The notes under the pieces are model-generated. The model saw only the letters and a list, made by a program, of their open reading frames with translations. It did no database searches and had not been told where the DNA came from. A stretch of DNA of 64,000 nt, taken from positions 1 to 64,000 of the forward strand of contig NZ_VYTY01000014.1 in NCBI RefSeq assembly GCF_009821115.1. Direction: 5' to 3'. Below, piece by piece: positions 55,205 to 64,000 of this stretch. Position 1 is the first letter of the stretch, and each line of letters begins with the position of its first letter. This DNA comes from Nitrincola alkalisediminis (GTDB taxonomy: Bacteria; Pseudomonadota; Gammaproteobacteria; Pseudomonadales; Balneatricaceae). The translations under genes and the position numbers were made by a program.

Positions 55205-56296
55205 TTATACGTTAAAGCGGAAATGAACAACATCCCCGTCTTTGACTATGTAGTCTTTGCCTTCAAGGCGCCATTTTCCGGCTTCTTTTGCACCTTGTTC
55301 GCCTTTAAATTGCACGAAGTCTTGGTAGGCAATGACTTCTGCCCGAATAAAGCCTTTTTCGAAGTCTGTGTGAATCACTGCTGCCGCTTTAGGGGCGGTG
55401 TCACCCACTTTAATCGTCCAAGCCCTGACCTCTTTAACGCCTGCTGTAAAATAGGTTTGCAGGCCTAACAGTTCGTATCCTGAGCGGATAACGCGATCTA
55501 GGCCTGGTTCGTCCATGCCCATTTCTTGTAAAAACTCTAGTTTTTCTTCGTCGTCAAGTTCTGCAATTTCAGATTCAAGTTTGTTGCAAATGGCGACAAT
55601 ACTAGCGCCTTCTGAAGCCGCAAGGGTTCTGACCGTCTCGAGGTGTGGGTTGTTCTCAAATCCATCTTCGGCCACGTTTGCGATATACATAGTGGGCTTT
55701 GTAGTCAGTAGATGGAAGGTTTTGATTAAGCGCTGCTCATCTTCGTTGAGTTCAAGCGAGCGAGCGGGTAAGCCTTCGCTGAGATGAGGGAGTAGCTTTT
55801 CAAGTAATGCTTTGGCGGCTACGGCCTCTTTATCGCCACCTTTGGCGTTACGGGTAACGCGCTGTAGCTGTTTTTCAACCGAATCGAGATCTGCCAGTGC
55901 AAGCTCAAGATTGATGGTTTCAATGTCGTTTAAGGGGTCGATCTGGTTGGCAACGTGGATTACATTGTCGTCTTCGAAGCATCTGACAACGTGGGCGATG
56001 GCATCTGTTTCACGAATGTTGGCTAGAAACTTGTTTCCAAGTCCTTCACCTCTGGATGCACCCGCAACTAATCCAGCGATATCGACAAACTCCATGGTGG
56101 TGGGTACGACGCGCTCAGGCTTGACGATGCTTGCAAGCTCATTGAGGCGAGCATCAGGCATAGGGACAACGCCTGCATTGGGCTCAATGGTGCAGAAGGG
56201 AAAGTTCTGTGCTTCGATGCCAGCTTTGGTTAGTGCGTTGAAAAGAGTCGATTTGCCGACATTGGGCAGTCCGACGATACCACATTTAAAACCCAT
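55205..56296 (-). CDS. ychF: Redox-regulated ATPase YchF
   Basis: A 363-residue YchF/OLA1 P-loop protein. GLPNVGKST near residue 9; the base-recognition motif is NKLE (CNKLESE) instead of NKxD, which gives ATP preference; a C-terminal TGS domain follows. It associates with ribosomes. Follows pth on the minus strand. Confidence 0.95.
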   Translation of the reverse strand: MGFKCGIVGLPNVGKSTLFNALTKAGIEAQNFPFCTIEPNAGVVPMPDARLNELASIVKPERVVPTTMEFVDIAGLVAGASRGEGLGNKFLANIRETDAIAHVVRCFEDDNVIHVANQIDPLNDIETINLELALADLDSVEKQLQRVTRNAKGGDKEAVAAKALLEKLLPHLSEGLPARSLELNEDEQRLIKTFHLLTTKPTMYIANVAEDGFENNPHLETVRTLAASEGASIVAICNKLESEIAELDDEEKLEFLQEMGMDEPGLDRVIRSGYELLGLQTYFTAGVKEVRAWTIKVGDTAPKAAAVIHTDFEKGFIRAEVIAYQDFVQFKGEQGAKEAGKWRLEGKDYIVKDGDVVHFRFNV

Positions 56297-56318
56297 GATC
56301 AGATCCTGTATTTTTTAA

Positions 56319-56906
56319 TCAGCCTTTAAAGCTGTGCAGTTGATTCATTGCTCGTTGCCACTCACCGGAGACGGCTAACGGTAAGAAACGCAGTGCTTCA
56401 TCTATAGCGGCTTGAGTTTGCAATTGTTCGGCTTTGGGTGCTTTGGTTAATACGTAGCCAGAGACTTGGCTAGCGTGGCCTGGGTGACCAATGCCGATGC
56501 GCAAGCGATAAAAGTCTTTCGTATTGCCTAAACGTGAGATGATGTCTCTAAGTCCATTGTGGCCACCATGTCCGCCGCTAAACTTGAGTCTGGCAGTACC
56601 GGGCTGTAGGTCGAGTTCATCATGCGCCACTAAAATTTGATTGGCCTGAATTTTATAGAAATTTGCGAGCGCTGCAACGGATTGACCGCTCAGATTCATA
56701 AAAGTCGATGGAATAAGTAAATGAACGCTGAGGTTGTTCAGATTGACTTTCGTTGTGAATCCGTGGAAGCGTGGTTCAGGCTTGAGAGGGGAGTTGAGGT
56801 GGGCAGCAAGCTGCTCCACCAAGTCGGCGCCGGCATTGTGACGGGTGTGCGCATATTGTGTGCCTGGGTTTCCTAAGCCTACAATCAGAGCTATTGGGTC
56901 ATTCAT
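56319..56906 (-). CDS. pth: Peptidyl-tRNA hydrolase
   Basis: A 195-residue Pth: LIVGLGNPGTQYAHTRHNAG at residues 6-25 with the catalytic His in RHNAG, and GGHGGHNGLRD near 107. The ATG at 56906 follows AGGTG at six bases; a GTG three codons earlier overlaps that site. Recycles peptidyl-tRNA. Confidence 0.95.
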   Translation of the reverse strand: MNDPIALIVGLGNPGTQYAHTRHNAGADLVEQLAAHLNSPLKPEPRFHGFTTKVNLNNLSVHLLIPSTFMNLSGQSVAALANFYKIQANQILVAHDELDLQPGTARLKFSGGHGGHNGLRDIISRLGNTKDFYRLRIGIGHPGHASQVSGYVLTKAPKAEQLQTQAAIDEALRFLPLAVSGEWQRAMNQLHSFKG

Positions 56907-56930
56907 GCCGGACACCTAGTGTCAAGAATC

Positions 56931-57515
56931 TTACTTCTTAGCGCCACGTGGAGCGTAGCAGTAACCGATACCTTGGTCGTGGTCTTCGCCGCGACGCAAT
57001 GCAACGATTTCAACGCCTTCTGGTAAAATGATGTCTGACAAGTGGGCAATTTGTCCCATTTCGATGTTAGACAAATCAACATCTAGAACTTCTGGCAGAT
57101 CTTTTGGCAAGCAAAGGATTTCAGCCGTTGAAGCTTCAGCTGCGAATTTAGCTGCTGCTTTAGACGCTGCAGATTTTTCGAAGTTGATGAAGTTCAATGG
57201 AACCTGGATTTTGATTTTTTGATCATCAGCAATGCGTTGGAAGTCAACGTGCAGTACAACAGGTTTAGATGGGTGACGCTGCAAATCTTTGATGATAACA
57301 GCTGTGTCATTACCGTCTAAGCGAACAGTTAGGATAGAAGAGTAAAAACCGTCTTCTAACAGCATACGGTAGAGATCTTTACCGATAACTGAAACGGCTG
57401 TTGGTGTTTCAGTTCCGTAGATGATACCTGGAACCATGCCTAGGTGACGCAGGCGGCGGCTCGCACCTTTCCCCTGATCTGCACGGCTAACTGCATTAAC
57501 AATAAACTTTGACAT
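56931..57515 (-). CDS. rplY: 50S ribosomal protein L25 / general stress protein Ctc
   Basis: A 194-residue L25 with an N-terminal 5S rRNA-binding domain (about 1-90) and a C-terminal TL5/Ctc domain. GMVPGIIYGTE near 26 and DLQRHPSKPVVLHVDF are characteristic. Between prs and pth as in pseudomonads. Confidence 0.94.
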   Translation of the reverse strand: MSKFIVNAVSRADQGKGASRRLRHLGMVPGIIYGTETPTAVSVIGKDLYRMLLEDGFYSSILTVRLDGNDTAVIIKDLQRHPSKPVVLHVDFQRIADDQKIKIQVPLNFINFEKSAASKAAAKFAAEASTAEILCLPKDLPEVLDVDLSNIEMGQIAHLSDIILPEGVEIVALRRGEDHDQGIGYCYAPRGAKK

Positions 57516-57536
57516 TATAAATTACCTTTTGGTGTT

Positions 57537-57572
57537 AAAAACTGCAAAGACTCGCGACCAAATATTTGCAGT
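57537..57572 (-). terminator. Possible terminator/attenuator between prs and rplY
   Basis: Minus-strand ACTGCAAA / TTTGCAGT arms with a 16-base loop, then TTTT. The stem is modest, so partial read-through is likely. Confidence 0.5.
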
Positions 57573-57649
57573 GTTAGGTTGTCCCCTAAGGGAGTAAAGC
57601 ATTAGCAATGCTAGTGCTTTCAGGCTGAATTGCCTGTATCCGTACAATA

Positions 57650-58591
57650 TTATCTGAACATTGCACTGATGGATTCTTCGTTGCAGACGCGTCTAACGGC
57701 TTCTGCCAGCATGGGTGCCAGCGTCAGTTGACGAATCTTGCTGCATTTTTTAGCTTCAGCTGAGAGTGGGATGGTGTCGGTCACCACTAACTCGTCTAAT
57801 TCTGAGTTGATAATATTACTGATAGCAGGGCCTGATAAAACCGCGTGTGTAACATATGAAACGACGCGTGAAGCGCCTTTTTCTTTAAGTGCTTTTGCGG
57901 CTTTGCAGAGCGTACCAGCGGTATCACACATGTCATCAACGAGGATGCATGTACGCCCCGCGACATCACCGATGATGTTCATGACTTGCGATTCATTTGC
58001 ACGCTCGCGGCGTTTATCAATAATGGCCAGATCGCAATCGAGTTGCTTTGCCACTGCACGAGCGCGAACAACGCCGCCGACGTCAGGAGATACAACCATA
58101 AGATCGGAATATTGTTGGTCTACGATGTCGTCAAGTAAAACAGGCGAGCCGTAGACGTTATCAACGGGAATATCAAAAAAACCTTGGATTTGATCGGCAT
58201 GAAGATCAACGGTCAAAACGCGGTCAACACCTGCGCTGGTCATCATGCTTGCCACCACTTTTGCACTGATGGGTACGCGAGTTGAGCGTGGGCGGCGATC
58301 TTGGCGGGCATAACCAAAGTAAGGAACAACGGCTGTGATTCTCATGGCAGATGCACGACGCATCGCATCTGCAAACACAATGAGTTCCATTAGGTTGTCA
58401 TTTGTTGGTGCGCAGGTCGACTGAATGATGAACACGTCTTTTCCGCGCACGTTTTCTTGAATCTCAACACTGACTTCGCCATCACTGAAACGACCAACAT
58501 CTGCTTTCCCTAATGGGATATCCAGGCGTTCTACCACCTTTTTTGCCAGGTCTGGATTGGCATTTCCGGTGAAGATCATCATGCTTGACAT
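57650..58591 (-). CDS. prs: Ribose-phosphate pyrophosphokinase
   Basis: A 313-residue PRPP synthetase: [42 protein letters not shown], and the PRPP loop [15 protein letters not shown] near 218. The ATG at 58591 matches the family N-terminus and has AAGGT upstream; the longer frame from 58651 would run into the tRNA-Gln gene region. Confidence 0.95.
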   Translation of the reverse strand: MSSMMIFTGNANPDLAKKVVERLDIPLGKADVGRFSDGEVSVEIQENVRGKDVFIIQSTCAPTNDNLMELIVFADAMRRASAMRITAVVPYFGYARQDRRPRSTRVPISAKVVASMMTSAGVDRVLTVDLHADQIQGFFDIPVDNVYGSPVLLDDIVDQQYSDLMVVSPDVGGVVRARAVAKQLDCDLAIIDKRRERANESQVMNIIGDVAGRTCILVDDMCDTAGTLCKAAKALKEKGASRVVSYVTHAVLSGPAISNIINSELDELVVTDTIPLSAEAKKCSKIRQLTLAPMLAEAVRRVCNEESISAMFR

Positions 58592-58657
58592 GGGATTTAC
58601 CTTCTTGATCGTTTCTGGGTGATCGACAGATGTTGAAAGGGATTCGTTCATAGTTTT

Positions 58658-58733
58658 TGGCTGGGGTAGGAGGACTCGAACCTCCGCATGCTGGAATCAG
58701 AATCCAGTGCCTTACCAACTTGGCGATACCCCA
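58658..58733 (-). tRNA. tRNA-Gln (CTG)
   Basis: 76 bases with CCA; TGGGGTA / TACCCCA acceptor; anticodon loop TTCTGAT gives CTG. It lies between lolB and prs, its usual pseudomonad place. Confidence 0.94.
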
Positions 58734-58859
58734 GTCGTCTCCTCTGCAGATAACTGCATATTTAGGAAGGGCAGTATTCTCTTTAAAACAGAGTGAAAAA
58801 TCAAGTCTAAACGACAAAAAACCACGAATTTAGCGGGATCCAGCCTATTTTATTGAAAA

Positions 58860-59438
58860 TTATAGGCGCCATTGGCTCACAATGAGAGTGATGGTTAGTC
58901 CCTCCCTCTCCATCCGAATGCGTCGAGGAAGCAACAGGTTAGGATTAACTTGTTCGAAGCGGCTGGCATCAATTTTCCAGCCTGATTGCGCAAATGAAAA
59001 ACCTCGTTCGCTTTCATGCGTTTCAAAGATGACATTTGGGTCAGGGATGCCTTTTACCCAGTAAATGCCGTGACTCACTGGTAGGCTCCAGCCAAGCATG
59101 GCATTCATAAGGGCTTCAGGTGAGCGTGCTGTGTAAAGTGTTTCTTCGCCTGCTACCTGCATTTCAACAAACCCGGGTCTGCCCTCAAGGCGAGCGACGG
59201 ATTGGTTAAAAGGCCCAGCACTGACATTGATTTCATAATCACGTTGCTTTTGTTGCCAATGAATTGAAACAGAGTCGGATCGATCTTCCAGTCGCAGGCT
59301 CATTCGGCCCTCAAGTATCCAATCATTTAAATCGTAGACAGGGCGCTGTGCCTGCATGCTTTCAGGTAAGAGGGGTGGTTTGCTGCTACACCCCACTAGA
59401 AGGGATAGCAACACGAGTAAAATTAAAAACTGGCGCAC
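58860..59438 (-). CDS. lolB: Outer-membrane lipoprotein LolB
   Basis: A 192-residue lipoprotein with lipobox LLVGC (Cys about 17). LNDWILEGRMSLRLEDRSDSVSI near 36 and WSLPVSHGIYWVKG near 118 match LolB, which receives lipoproteins from LolA at the outer membrane. Four bases after the TPR gene. ispE, which normally follows, is missing. Confidence 0.92.
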   Translation of the reverse strand: MRQFLILLVLLSLLVGCSSKPPLLPESMQAQRPVYDLNDWILEGRMSLRLEDRSDSVSIHWQQKQRDYEINVSAGPFNQSVARLEGRPGFVEMQVAGEETLYTARSPEALMNAMLGWSLPVSHGIYWVKGIPDPNVIFETHESERGFSFAQSGWKIDASRFEQVNPNLLLPRRIRMEREGLTITLIVSQWRL

Positions 59439-59441
59439 GGT

Positions 59442-61157
59442 TTACTGGACCCTGATTTTTTCAGCGGCATTCAACAAATGTCGATCATCTGGATTGTCGC
59501 GTAGGTGGTTCAATAAGAGCTCTTCAGCGGCATCTTGCTGTCCTAGCTCTGATAATACCCGGATTAAATGAGCCGCAACTTCTGTATCAGGATACAGTAG
59601 ATACGCGCGTTGTAAGTAAGAGAGAGACTCGTTTAAGCGACCCAGTTTAAACAATGCCCATCCCATTGAGTCTAAGATAGCAGGATCATCGGGTTTTTGT
59701 CTCAGTGCATCTTGAATCAGTTGGTAGGCTCTATCGTAGTTATTTGTATGCAATAACAAACTGTATCCGAGTGCATTCTGAATCATAGCACTGTTTGGGT
59801 CGATTGAAAGTGCACTTTCCAAGTCTGCCAGCATTAGGCTCGAATCTTGGTCATCATAGAGCAAAGCGCGGGTGTAGAGTAATCGGGTATCGTTTGGGTG
59901 AATGCGAATGGCTTCCGATAGGTGTTTTACCGCTTCTTGCTGAAAGTCATATTGAGTGAGCCAATTTGAAAGAAGAATGGTGAGATCTGTCGTGTATTCC
60001 GGCTGAATGTCTTGAGCAAGTGCGATGGTGTTAATCACATCGTTTAGGTACTCGCTGGTGTTGTAGAGTTCGAGCAGACGCGCACGTGATTGTAAAAACG
60101 TTGAGCCAGCGCTTACAGCTTGGTAGTGCGCCATAGCCAGTTCTCGTTGACCCTGGAGTTGGGCAATGTGGCCTAGATAAAACTGAACCTCTTGCATGTC
60201 AGGATAGAGCTCGGCTAAGCGATGTAAAAGGCTCTGGCTTAGATCGAGTCGTTGATGGTCCAGTAACAGCAGTGCAAAGTAAATGTGAAGTTCTGGATCA
60301 TCAGTGTGGTCATCAAGGAGGTCGTTAATTAATTTTTCCGCTTGAGACGTTCGATTGCTCAGCAGTAACAGTTGAGCGTACTGAATTCGAATTTGTTGTT
60401 GGTGTGGATGGCGAGCATGTGTTTCTTGCACAAGTCGAAGGGCTTCGTTGAGTCGTTCTTGTTGGCGGAGCAGTTCCGCTTTTTGCAGGATCAAGGGTGG
60501 GTAATAGGGTGTATGGGTTAAGCCTTGATCGAAGATGCGCATCGCCATCTCTGGGTTGTTTTCACGAAGATGCAAAAGACCGAGGGCAAGGTGTACATCC
60601 GAGCGGGTGGGGTGCTCTTGTAAGGTGGCGGTTAGTAATCGAATGTATTCGCGTGCGATATCGGCACTTAAGGATTCACTTTGAGAACTGACCAACAATA
60701 AAATATCGGATTGAGGGTCGTTGATGACTTCACGAAGTAGGGGGAGCGCCTCGCTGAAGCGTCGCTCATGCAACAAAATGCTGACCACTAAGTGTTTTGG
60801 TTCGGCTGCGCTCGGATCTGCGGCAGACCACAGGCGAGCGGCCGCAATAACGGCTTCACTGTTGCGTAAGAACTGCGCGATACGTGTGGCGCGTTCTGCC
60901 ACCGCTGCGTCTTGGGTTAAGTGGGCTTGGCGAAGGTAGCGCTCAAGAGCTTCATCATAATAGCCGAAGCGGCCGCCCATTTCGGCGACGAGTAAATCAA
61001 AAAGGATTTCACGATTGAGTTGGCCGGGTAAGTAGACGACGGGCTCAAGAGGGATATCGTTAATAATTACATCCGTTGACTGATTATGAGTGTCAACACG
61101 GCTCGCGCAGCCAGACAGCATCAATGCACTAAGTAATCCCGCCAAAAACATTTTCAT
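59442..61157 (-). CDS. TPR-repeat lipoprotein
   Basis: A 571-residue protein with lipobox LMLSGC (Cys 17) and a long array of about 14 tetratricopeptide repeats. It matches the conserved pseudomonad TPR protein between hemA and lolB. Cell-envelope scaffold role is likely; no enzymatic motif. Confidence 0.88.
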   Translation of the reverse strand: MKMFLAGLLSALMLSGCASRVDTHNQSTDVIINDIPLEPVVYLPGQLNREILFDLLVAEMGGRFGYYDEALERYLRQAHLTQDAAVAERATRIAQFLRNSEAVIAAARLWSAADPSAAEPKHLVVSILLHERRFSEALPLLREVINDPQSDILLLVSSQSESLSADIAREYIRLLTATLQEHPTRSDVHLALGLLHLRENNPEMAMRIFDQGLTHTPYYPPLILQKAELLRQQERLNEALRLVQETHARHPHQQQIRIQYAQLLLLSNRTSQAEKLINDLLDDHTDDPELHIYFALLLLDHQRLDLSQSLLHRLAELYPDMQEVQFYLGHIAQLQGQRELAMAHYQAVSAGSTFLQSRARLLELYNTSEYLNDVINTIALAQDIQPEYTTDLTILLSNWLTQYDFQQEAVKHLSEAIRIHPNDTRLLYTRALLYDDQDSSLMLADLESALSIDPNSAMIQNALGYSLLLHTNNYDRAYQLIQDALRQKPDDPAILDSMGWALFKLGRLNESLSYLQRAYLLYPDTEVAAHLIRVLSELGQQDAAEELLLNHLRDNPDDRHLLNAAEKIRVQ

Positions 61158-61369
61158 CTACACACAGTCCTCTGTATACACGGATTTTATCACTATAGAG
61201 TAACTCAATAAGGCTTGTCGATTGATACATTCATCATTTTAATACGCAGGTGTTTTGGGCTTGGTTTGCTAACGGACAGTCTCTGTCGCTCAATTGACTT
61301 AATCCTTGCAAGGGAAAGGTGTATGATTGGCGACTTAATTTTAGGTTGTTAGGTAGTGTATCTGTCCTT

Positions 61370-62644
61370 ATGGCATTGCTGGCGTTAGGTATTAATCATA
61401 AAACAGCACCTGTGGAGGTGCGTGAGCGTGTTGCTTTTGCTCCAGAAAAGCTGGCGCAAGCGCTGCATGATGCGCAGCTTAAAGCAGGCTTACAGGAGAT
61501 TGCAATCTTATCAACCTGCAATCGAACTGAGTTGTATTGTTGCGCACATCAAACGTCTCATGAAGCGTTGATCGATTGGTTGGCGTACTATCATGCGCTC
61601 AATCCAGATGCATTACGCCAGTGCCTGTATCTGCATCAAAATGATGCAGCCGCGCGACATATGATGAGAGTTGCCAGTGGTTTGGACTCCTTGGTACTGG
61701 GTGAACCTCAGATCCTAGGGCAGCTCAAATCGGCATACAGTATTGCGCAAGAAGAAGGTTTGGTCGGAGCTGAATTGGGGCGTTTATTCCGGCATACGTT
61801 CACGATTGCAAAAAAAGTAAGAACACAAACCGCCATTGGACAAAATCCAGTATCCGTGGCCTATGCAGCTGTCAGTATGGCCCAGCATATTTTTGCTGAT
61901 TTAAGTGAAAGCAAAGCCTTGCTGATTGGAGCTGGTGAAACGATTGAACTGGTTGCACGTCATTTGCATCGTGCAGGTGTGCGCAGCCTAACGGTTGCCA
62001 ATCGTACGCTGCCACGTGCTTTGGATTTGGCCAGTATTTTTGACGGAAAGGCCATCGCATTGGGTGATATTCCCGATGCTTTACCCCATGCCGATATCGT
62101 TATTTCGTCAACGGCGAGTCAGTTGCCCATTTTGGGTAAGGGAGCCGTAGAAACCGCATTGAAAAAACGCAAACACCGCCCCATTTTTATGGTGGATATA
62201 GCGGTGCCAAGGGATATAGAAGCCCAAGTGGGTGACCTTGAGGATGTCTATTTGTATACGGTAGATGATCTTAAAGAAGTCATAGAAGAAAATCAGCGTG
62301 GGCGAGAGTCTGCCGCGCGTGAGGCGCAAACTCTGATTGATCAAGGCACTGACGAGTTTATGCGACAGCTTCGTGAATTGGATGCGGTGGATACACTCAC
62401 GGCTTTACGAGAGCATGGACATGCCATTTGTGAAGACGCGTTGCAAAAAGCATTAAAGCAACTTCATGCCGGAAAACCTGCAGAGGAAGTTCTACAGGTG
62501 ATGGCACGGGGACTAACCAACAAGTTATTGCATCAGCCAACCGTTCGATTACGTCACGCCTCAGCTGAAGGGCGGGATGATTTACAGAGATTGGTGACCG
62601 ATCTTTTTCAGCTCTCCGAGCGTTCGACAGTCGACGATCGATAA
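61370..62644 (+). CDS. hemA: Glutamyl-tRNA reductase
   Basis: A 424-residue HemA, first step of the C5 haem pathway. Catalytic C50 in [16 protein letters not shown] fold [30 protein letters not shown] at 61370 matches the family start [14 protein letters not shown]; a GTG 17 codons earlier is in frame but lacks family support. Divergent from the TPR gene. Confidence 0.96.
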   Translation: MALLALGINHKTAPVEVRERVAFAPEKLAQALHDAQLKAGLQEIAILSTCNRTELYCCAHQTSHEALIDWLAYYHALNPDALRQCLYLHQNDAAARHMMRVASGLDSLVLGEPQILGQLKSAYSIAQEEGLVGAELGRLFRHTFTIAKKVRTQTAIGQNPVSVAYAAVSMAQHIFADLSESKALLIGAGETIELVARHLHRAGVRSLTVANRTLPRALDLASIFDGKAIALGDIPDALPHADIVISSTASQLPILGKGAVETALKKRKHRPIFMVDIAVPRDIEAQVGDLEDVYLYTVDDLKEVIEENQRGRESAAREAQTLIDQGTDEFMRQLRELDAVDTLTALREHGHAICEDALQKALKQLHAGKPAEEVLQVMARGLTNKLLHQPTVRLRHASAEGRDDLQRLVTDLFQLSERSTVDDR

Positions 62645-62660
62645 CAGGACCTAGATTAAC

Positions 62661-63749
62661 ATGAAAATTTCGATACAAAATCGGCTAGACAATCTCGCCG
62701 ATCGTTTTGAAGAGCTTTCTGCATTGCTAAGTGAAGCAAGCGTCATTACTGACCAAAATAAGTTTCGCAGTTATTCGGTAGAGTATTCAGAACTTGAACC
62801 TGTGGTCGTTAAGTTTAAACAGTGGCAGGGTGCACAGAGCGATCTTGAAGAAGCTAAGGTAATGGCCAGCGATGCCGATCCTGATCTTAGAGAAATGGCG
62901 CAAGAAGAGATTGAGACAGCGCAAGAACGTATTCAGCAGTATGAAAGTGAGTTGCAGCTCTTACTTTTGCCGAAAGATCCTAATGATAACCGCAATGTCT
63001 TCTTAGAGGTGCGTGCGGGCACCGGAGGCGATGAAGCGGCCATTTTTGCCGGGGATTTGTTCCGCATGTATTCACGCTATGCTGAGGTCAAGGGCTGGCG
63101 TGTCGAAGTGATCAGTGCAAGCGAAGGTGAGCACGGTGGTTTCAAAGAAATTATTAGCCGTATTGTTGGACAGGATGTATATGCGCATTTGAAATTTGAA
63201 TCGGGCGCACACCGTGTGCAGCGTGTACCCGAAACTGAATCTCAAGGGCGCATTCATACCTCAGCCTGTACCGTGGCAGTGATGCCGGAGATGGATGAGG
63301 CCGCCGCCATCGAAATTAACAAAGCCGATTTACGTATCGATACCTACCGTGCGTCTGGAGCGGGCGGGCAGCATATCAACAAAACGGATTCCGCAATTCG
63401 TATTACCCATCTTCCCACGGGGTTGGTGGTTGAGTGTCAAGAAGAGCGGTCACAGCATAAAAATAGAGCCAAAGCACTTGGTTGGCTGGCCTCCAGACTG
63501 CAACAAGCGGAATTGGATCGTCAGCACGCCGAGCAAGCCAGCACCCGAAAAAGCCTAGTGGGCAGTGGCGACCGTTCAGAGCGTATACGGACGTATAATT
63601 TTCCGCAGGGGCGCGTGACGGATCATCGGATTAACCTGACGTTGTATAAGCTTAATGAGATTGTTGCGGGCGAGCTAGAGGCCGTGATTGCTCCCTTGAG
63701 GCAAGAGTATCAAACGGAGCAGTTGGGTAATCTCAGCGATGAAGGTTAA
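62661..63749 (+). CDS. prfA: Peptide chain release factor 1
   Basis: A 362-residue RF1. Codon-recognition loop [12 protein letters not shown] (the PxT tripeptide reads PET) and the GGQ motif [15 protein letters not shown] for peptidyl-tRNA hydrolysis. 16 bases after hemA; overlaps prmC by 11 bases. Confidence 0.96.
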   Translation: MKISIQNRLDNLADRFEELSALLSEASVITDQNKFRSYSVEYSELEPVVVKFKQWQGAQSDLEEAKVMASDADPDLREMAQEEIETAQERIQQYESELQLLLLPKDPNDNRNVFLEVRAGTGGDEAAIFAGDLFRMYSRYAEVKGWRVEVISASEGEHGGFKEIISRIVGQDVYAHLKFESGAHRVQRVPETESQGRIHTSACTVAVMPEMDEAAAIEINKADLRIDTYRASGAGGQHINKTDSAIRITHLPTGLVVECQEERSQHKNRAKALGWLASRLQQAELDRQHAEQASTRKSLVGSGDRSERIRTYNFPQGRVTDHRINLTLYKLNEIVAGELEAVIAPLRQEYQTEQLGNLSDEG

Positions 63750-64000
63750 GGATGCCTTGGCGTGTGCGCGGATATTAACTGATTCCGACTCGCCGCGAGT
63801 GGATACCGAGACCCTTTTGCTCTGGGTGCTGGATAAGCCGCGAAGTTATGTGTACACATGGCCCGATGCAGATCTGAGCCCAGCGCAAGCTGCACAGTTT
63901 ACTGAGCTGATTGAAAAACGTCGCCAAGGTGAGCCCGTGGCACACTTGATTGGCTATCGTGACTTTTGGACACTTCGACTGGCCGTGTCGAATGCAACCT
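63739..64000 (+). CDS. prmC: Release-factor glutamine methyltransferase, N-terminal part (runs off window)
   Basis: The ATG at 63739 overlaps the prfA stop and begins [15 protein letters not shown]; the frame continues through [39 protein letters not shown], where it leaves the window at 64000. This is the PrmC/HemK N-terminal domain. PrmC methylates the GGQ glutamine of RF1/RF2. The catalytic NPPY motif is outside the window. Confidence 0.93.
   Translation, partial: MKVKDALACARILTDSDSPRVDTETLLLWVLDKPRSYVYTWPDADLSPAQAAQFTELIEKRRQGEPVAHLIGYRDFWTLRLAVSNAT

Noticed and set aside
58591-58651. Longer prs start at 58651
   Set aside because: The added 20 residues do not match the family and the region is the leader next to tRNA-Gln; the start at 58591 aligns with known Prs.
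58482-58817. Minus-strand open frame across tRNA-Gln and the prs start
   Set aside because: It combines tRNA sequence with an out-of-frame reading of prs.

Overview
The window looks like a chromosomal segment of a gammaproteobacterium on the Pseudomonas / Oceanospirillales side. The housekeeping half keeps pseudomonad-like gene order (queA-tgt-yajC-secD-secF; serB next to a fimX-like gene; ychF-pth-rplY-prs-tRNA-Gln-lolB-TPR lipoprotein / hemA-prfA-prmC), but base composition is moderate rather than GC-rich. I cannot name the genus from the sequence alone.

Positions 1-32400 are a large accessory catabolic region for hydroaromatic and aromatic acids. It opens with the edge of an IS3-type insertion sequence that has cut off the C-terminus of an AEC-family permease. 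A fused QuiC 3-dehydroshikimate dehydratase (945-2795) makes protocatechuate. The run ligJ-ligK-ligU-ligI-ligA-ligB (3128-7992) plus ligC (10746-11690, minus) then supplies the whole protocatechuate 4,5-cleavage route to pyruvate and oxaloacetate. A second ligAB pair (13285-14482) diverges from a LysR regulator carrying two DNA-binding domains. Between the two ligAB pairs lies a minus-strand set: an aldo/keto reductase and two proteins that correspond to the two halves of QuiC, split, in swapped order, and with metal ligands lost.

Positions 14500-32400 hold uptake and peripheral functions: a tripartite tricarboxylate transporter (tctA, tctB and two tctC copies), a catabolic-looking shikimate dehydrogenase, two ketosteroid-dehydrogenase-like flavoproteins on either side of an IclR regulator, a NIPSNAP protein, a metal-dependent TIM-barrel isomerase, a TRAP transporter with a divergent LysR regulator, and an AraC regulator followed by pobA (4-hydroxybenzoate to protocatechuate). 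Taken together this is a funnel: quinate/shikimate-type acids and 4-hydroxybenzoate are imported, oxidised or aromatised to protocatechuate, and cleaved by one of two 4,5-dioxygenases. The flavoprotein/NIPSNAP/TIM-barrel part has no assigned reaction and is the best candidate for new chemistry.

Positions 32700-64000 are core genome: an RsuA/RluF-type pseudouridine synthase, a tandem glycine riboswitch ahead of a DadA-like dehydrogenase, minCDE, three large GGDEF/EAL proteins (one with a periplasmic c-type haem motif, one FimX-like and degenerate), tRNA genes (Leu-CAA; a duplicated Gln-UUG/Met-CAU pair; Gln-CUG), tRNA-modification, protein-export, RNase R, serine, translation and haem genes. 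The ispE gene normally found between lolB and tRNA-Gln/prs in pseudomonads is absent. The window ends inside prmC.
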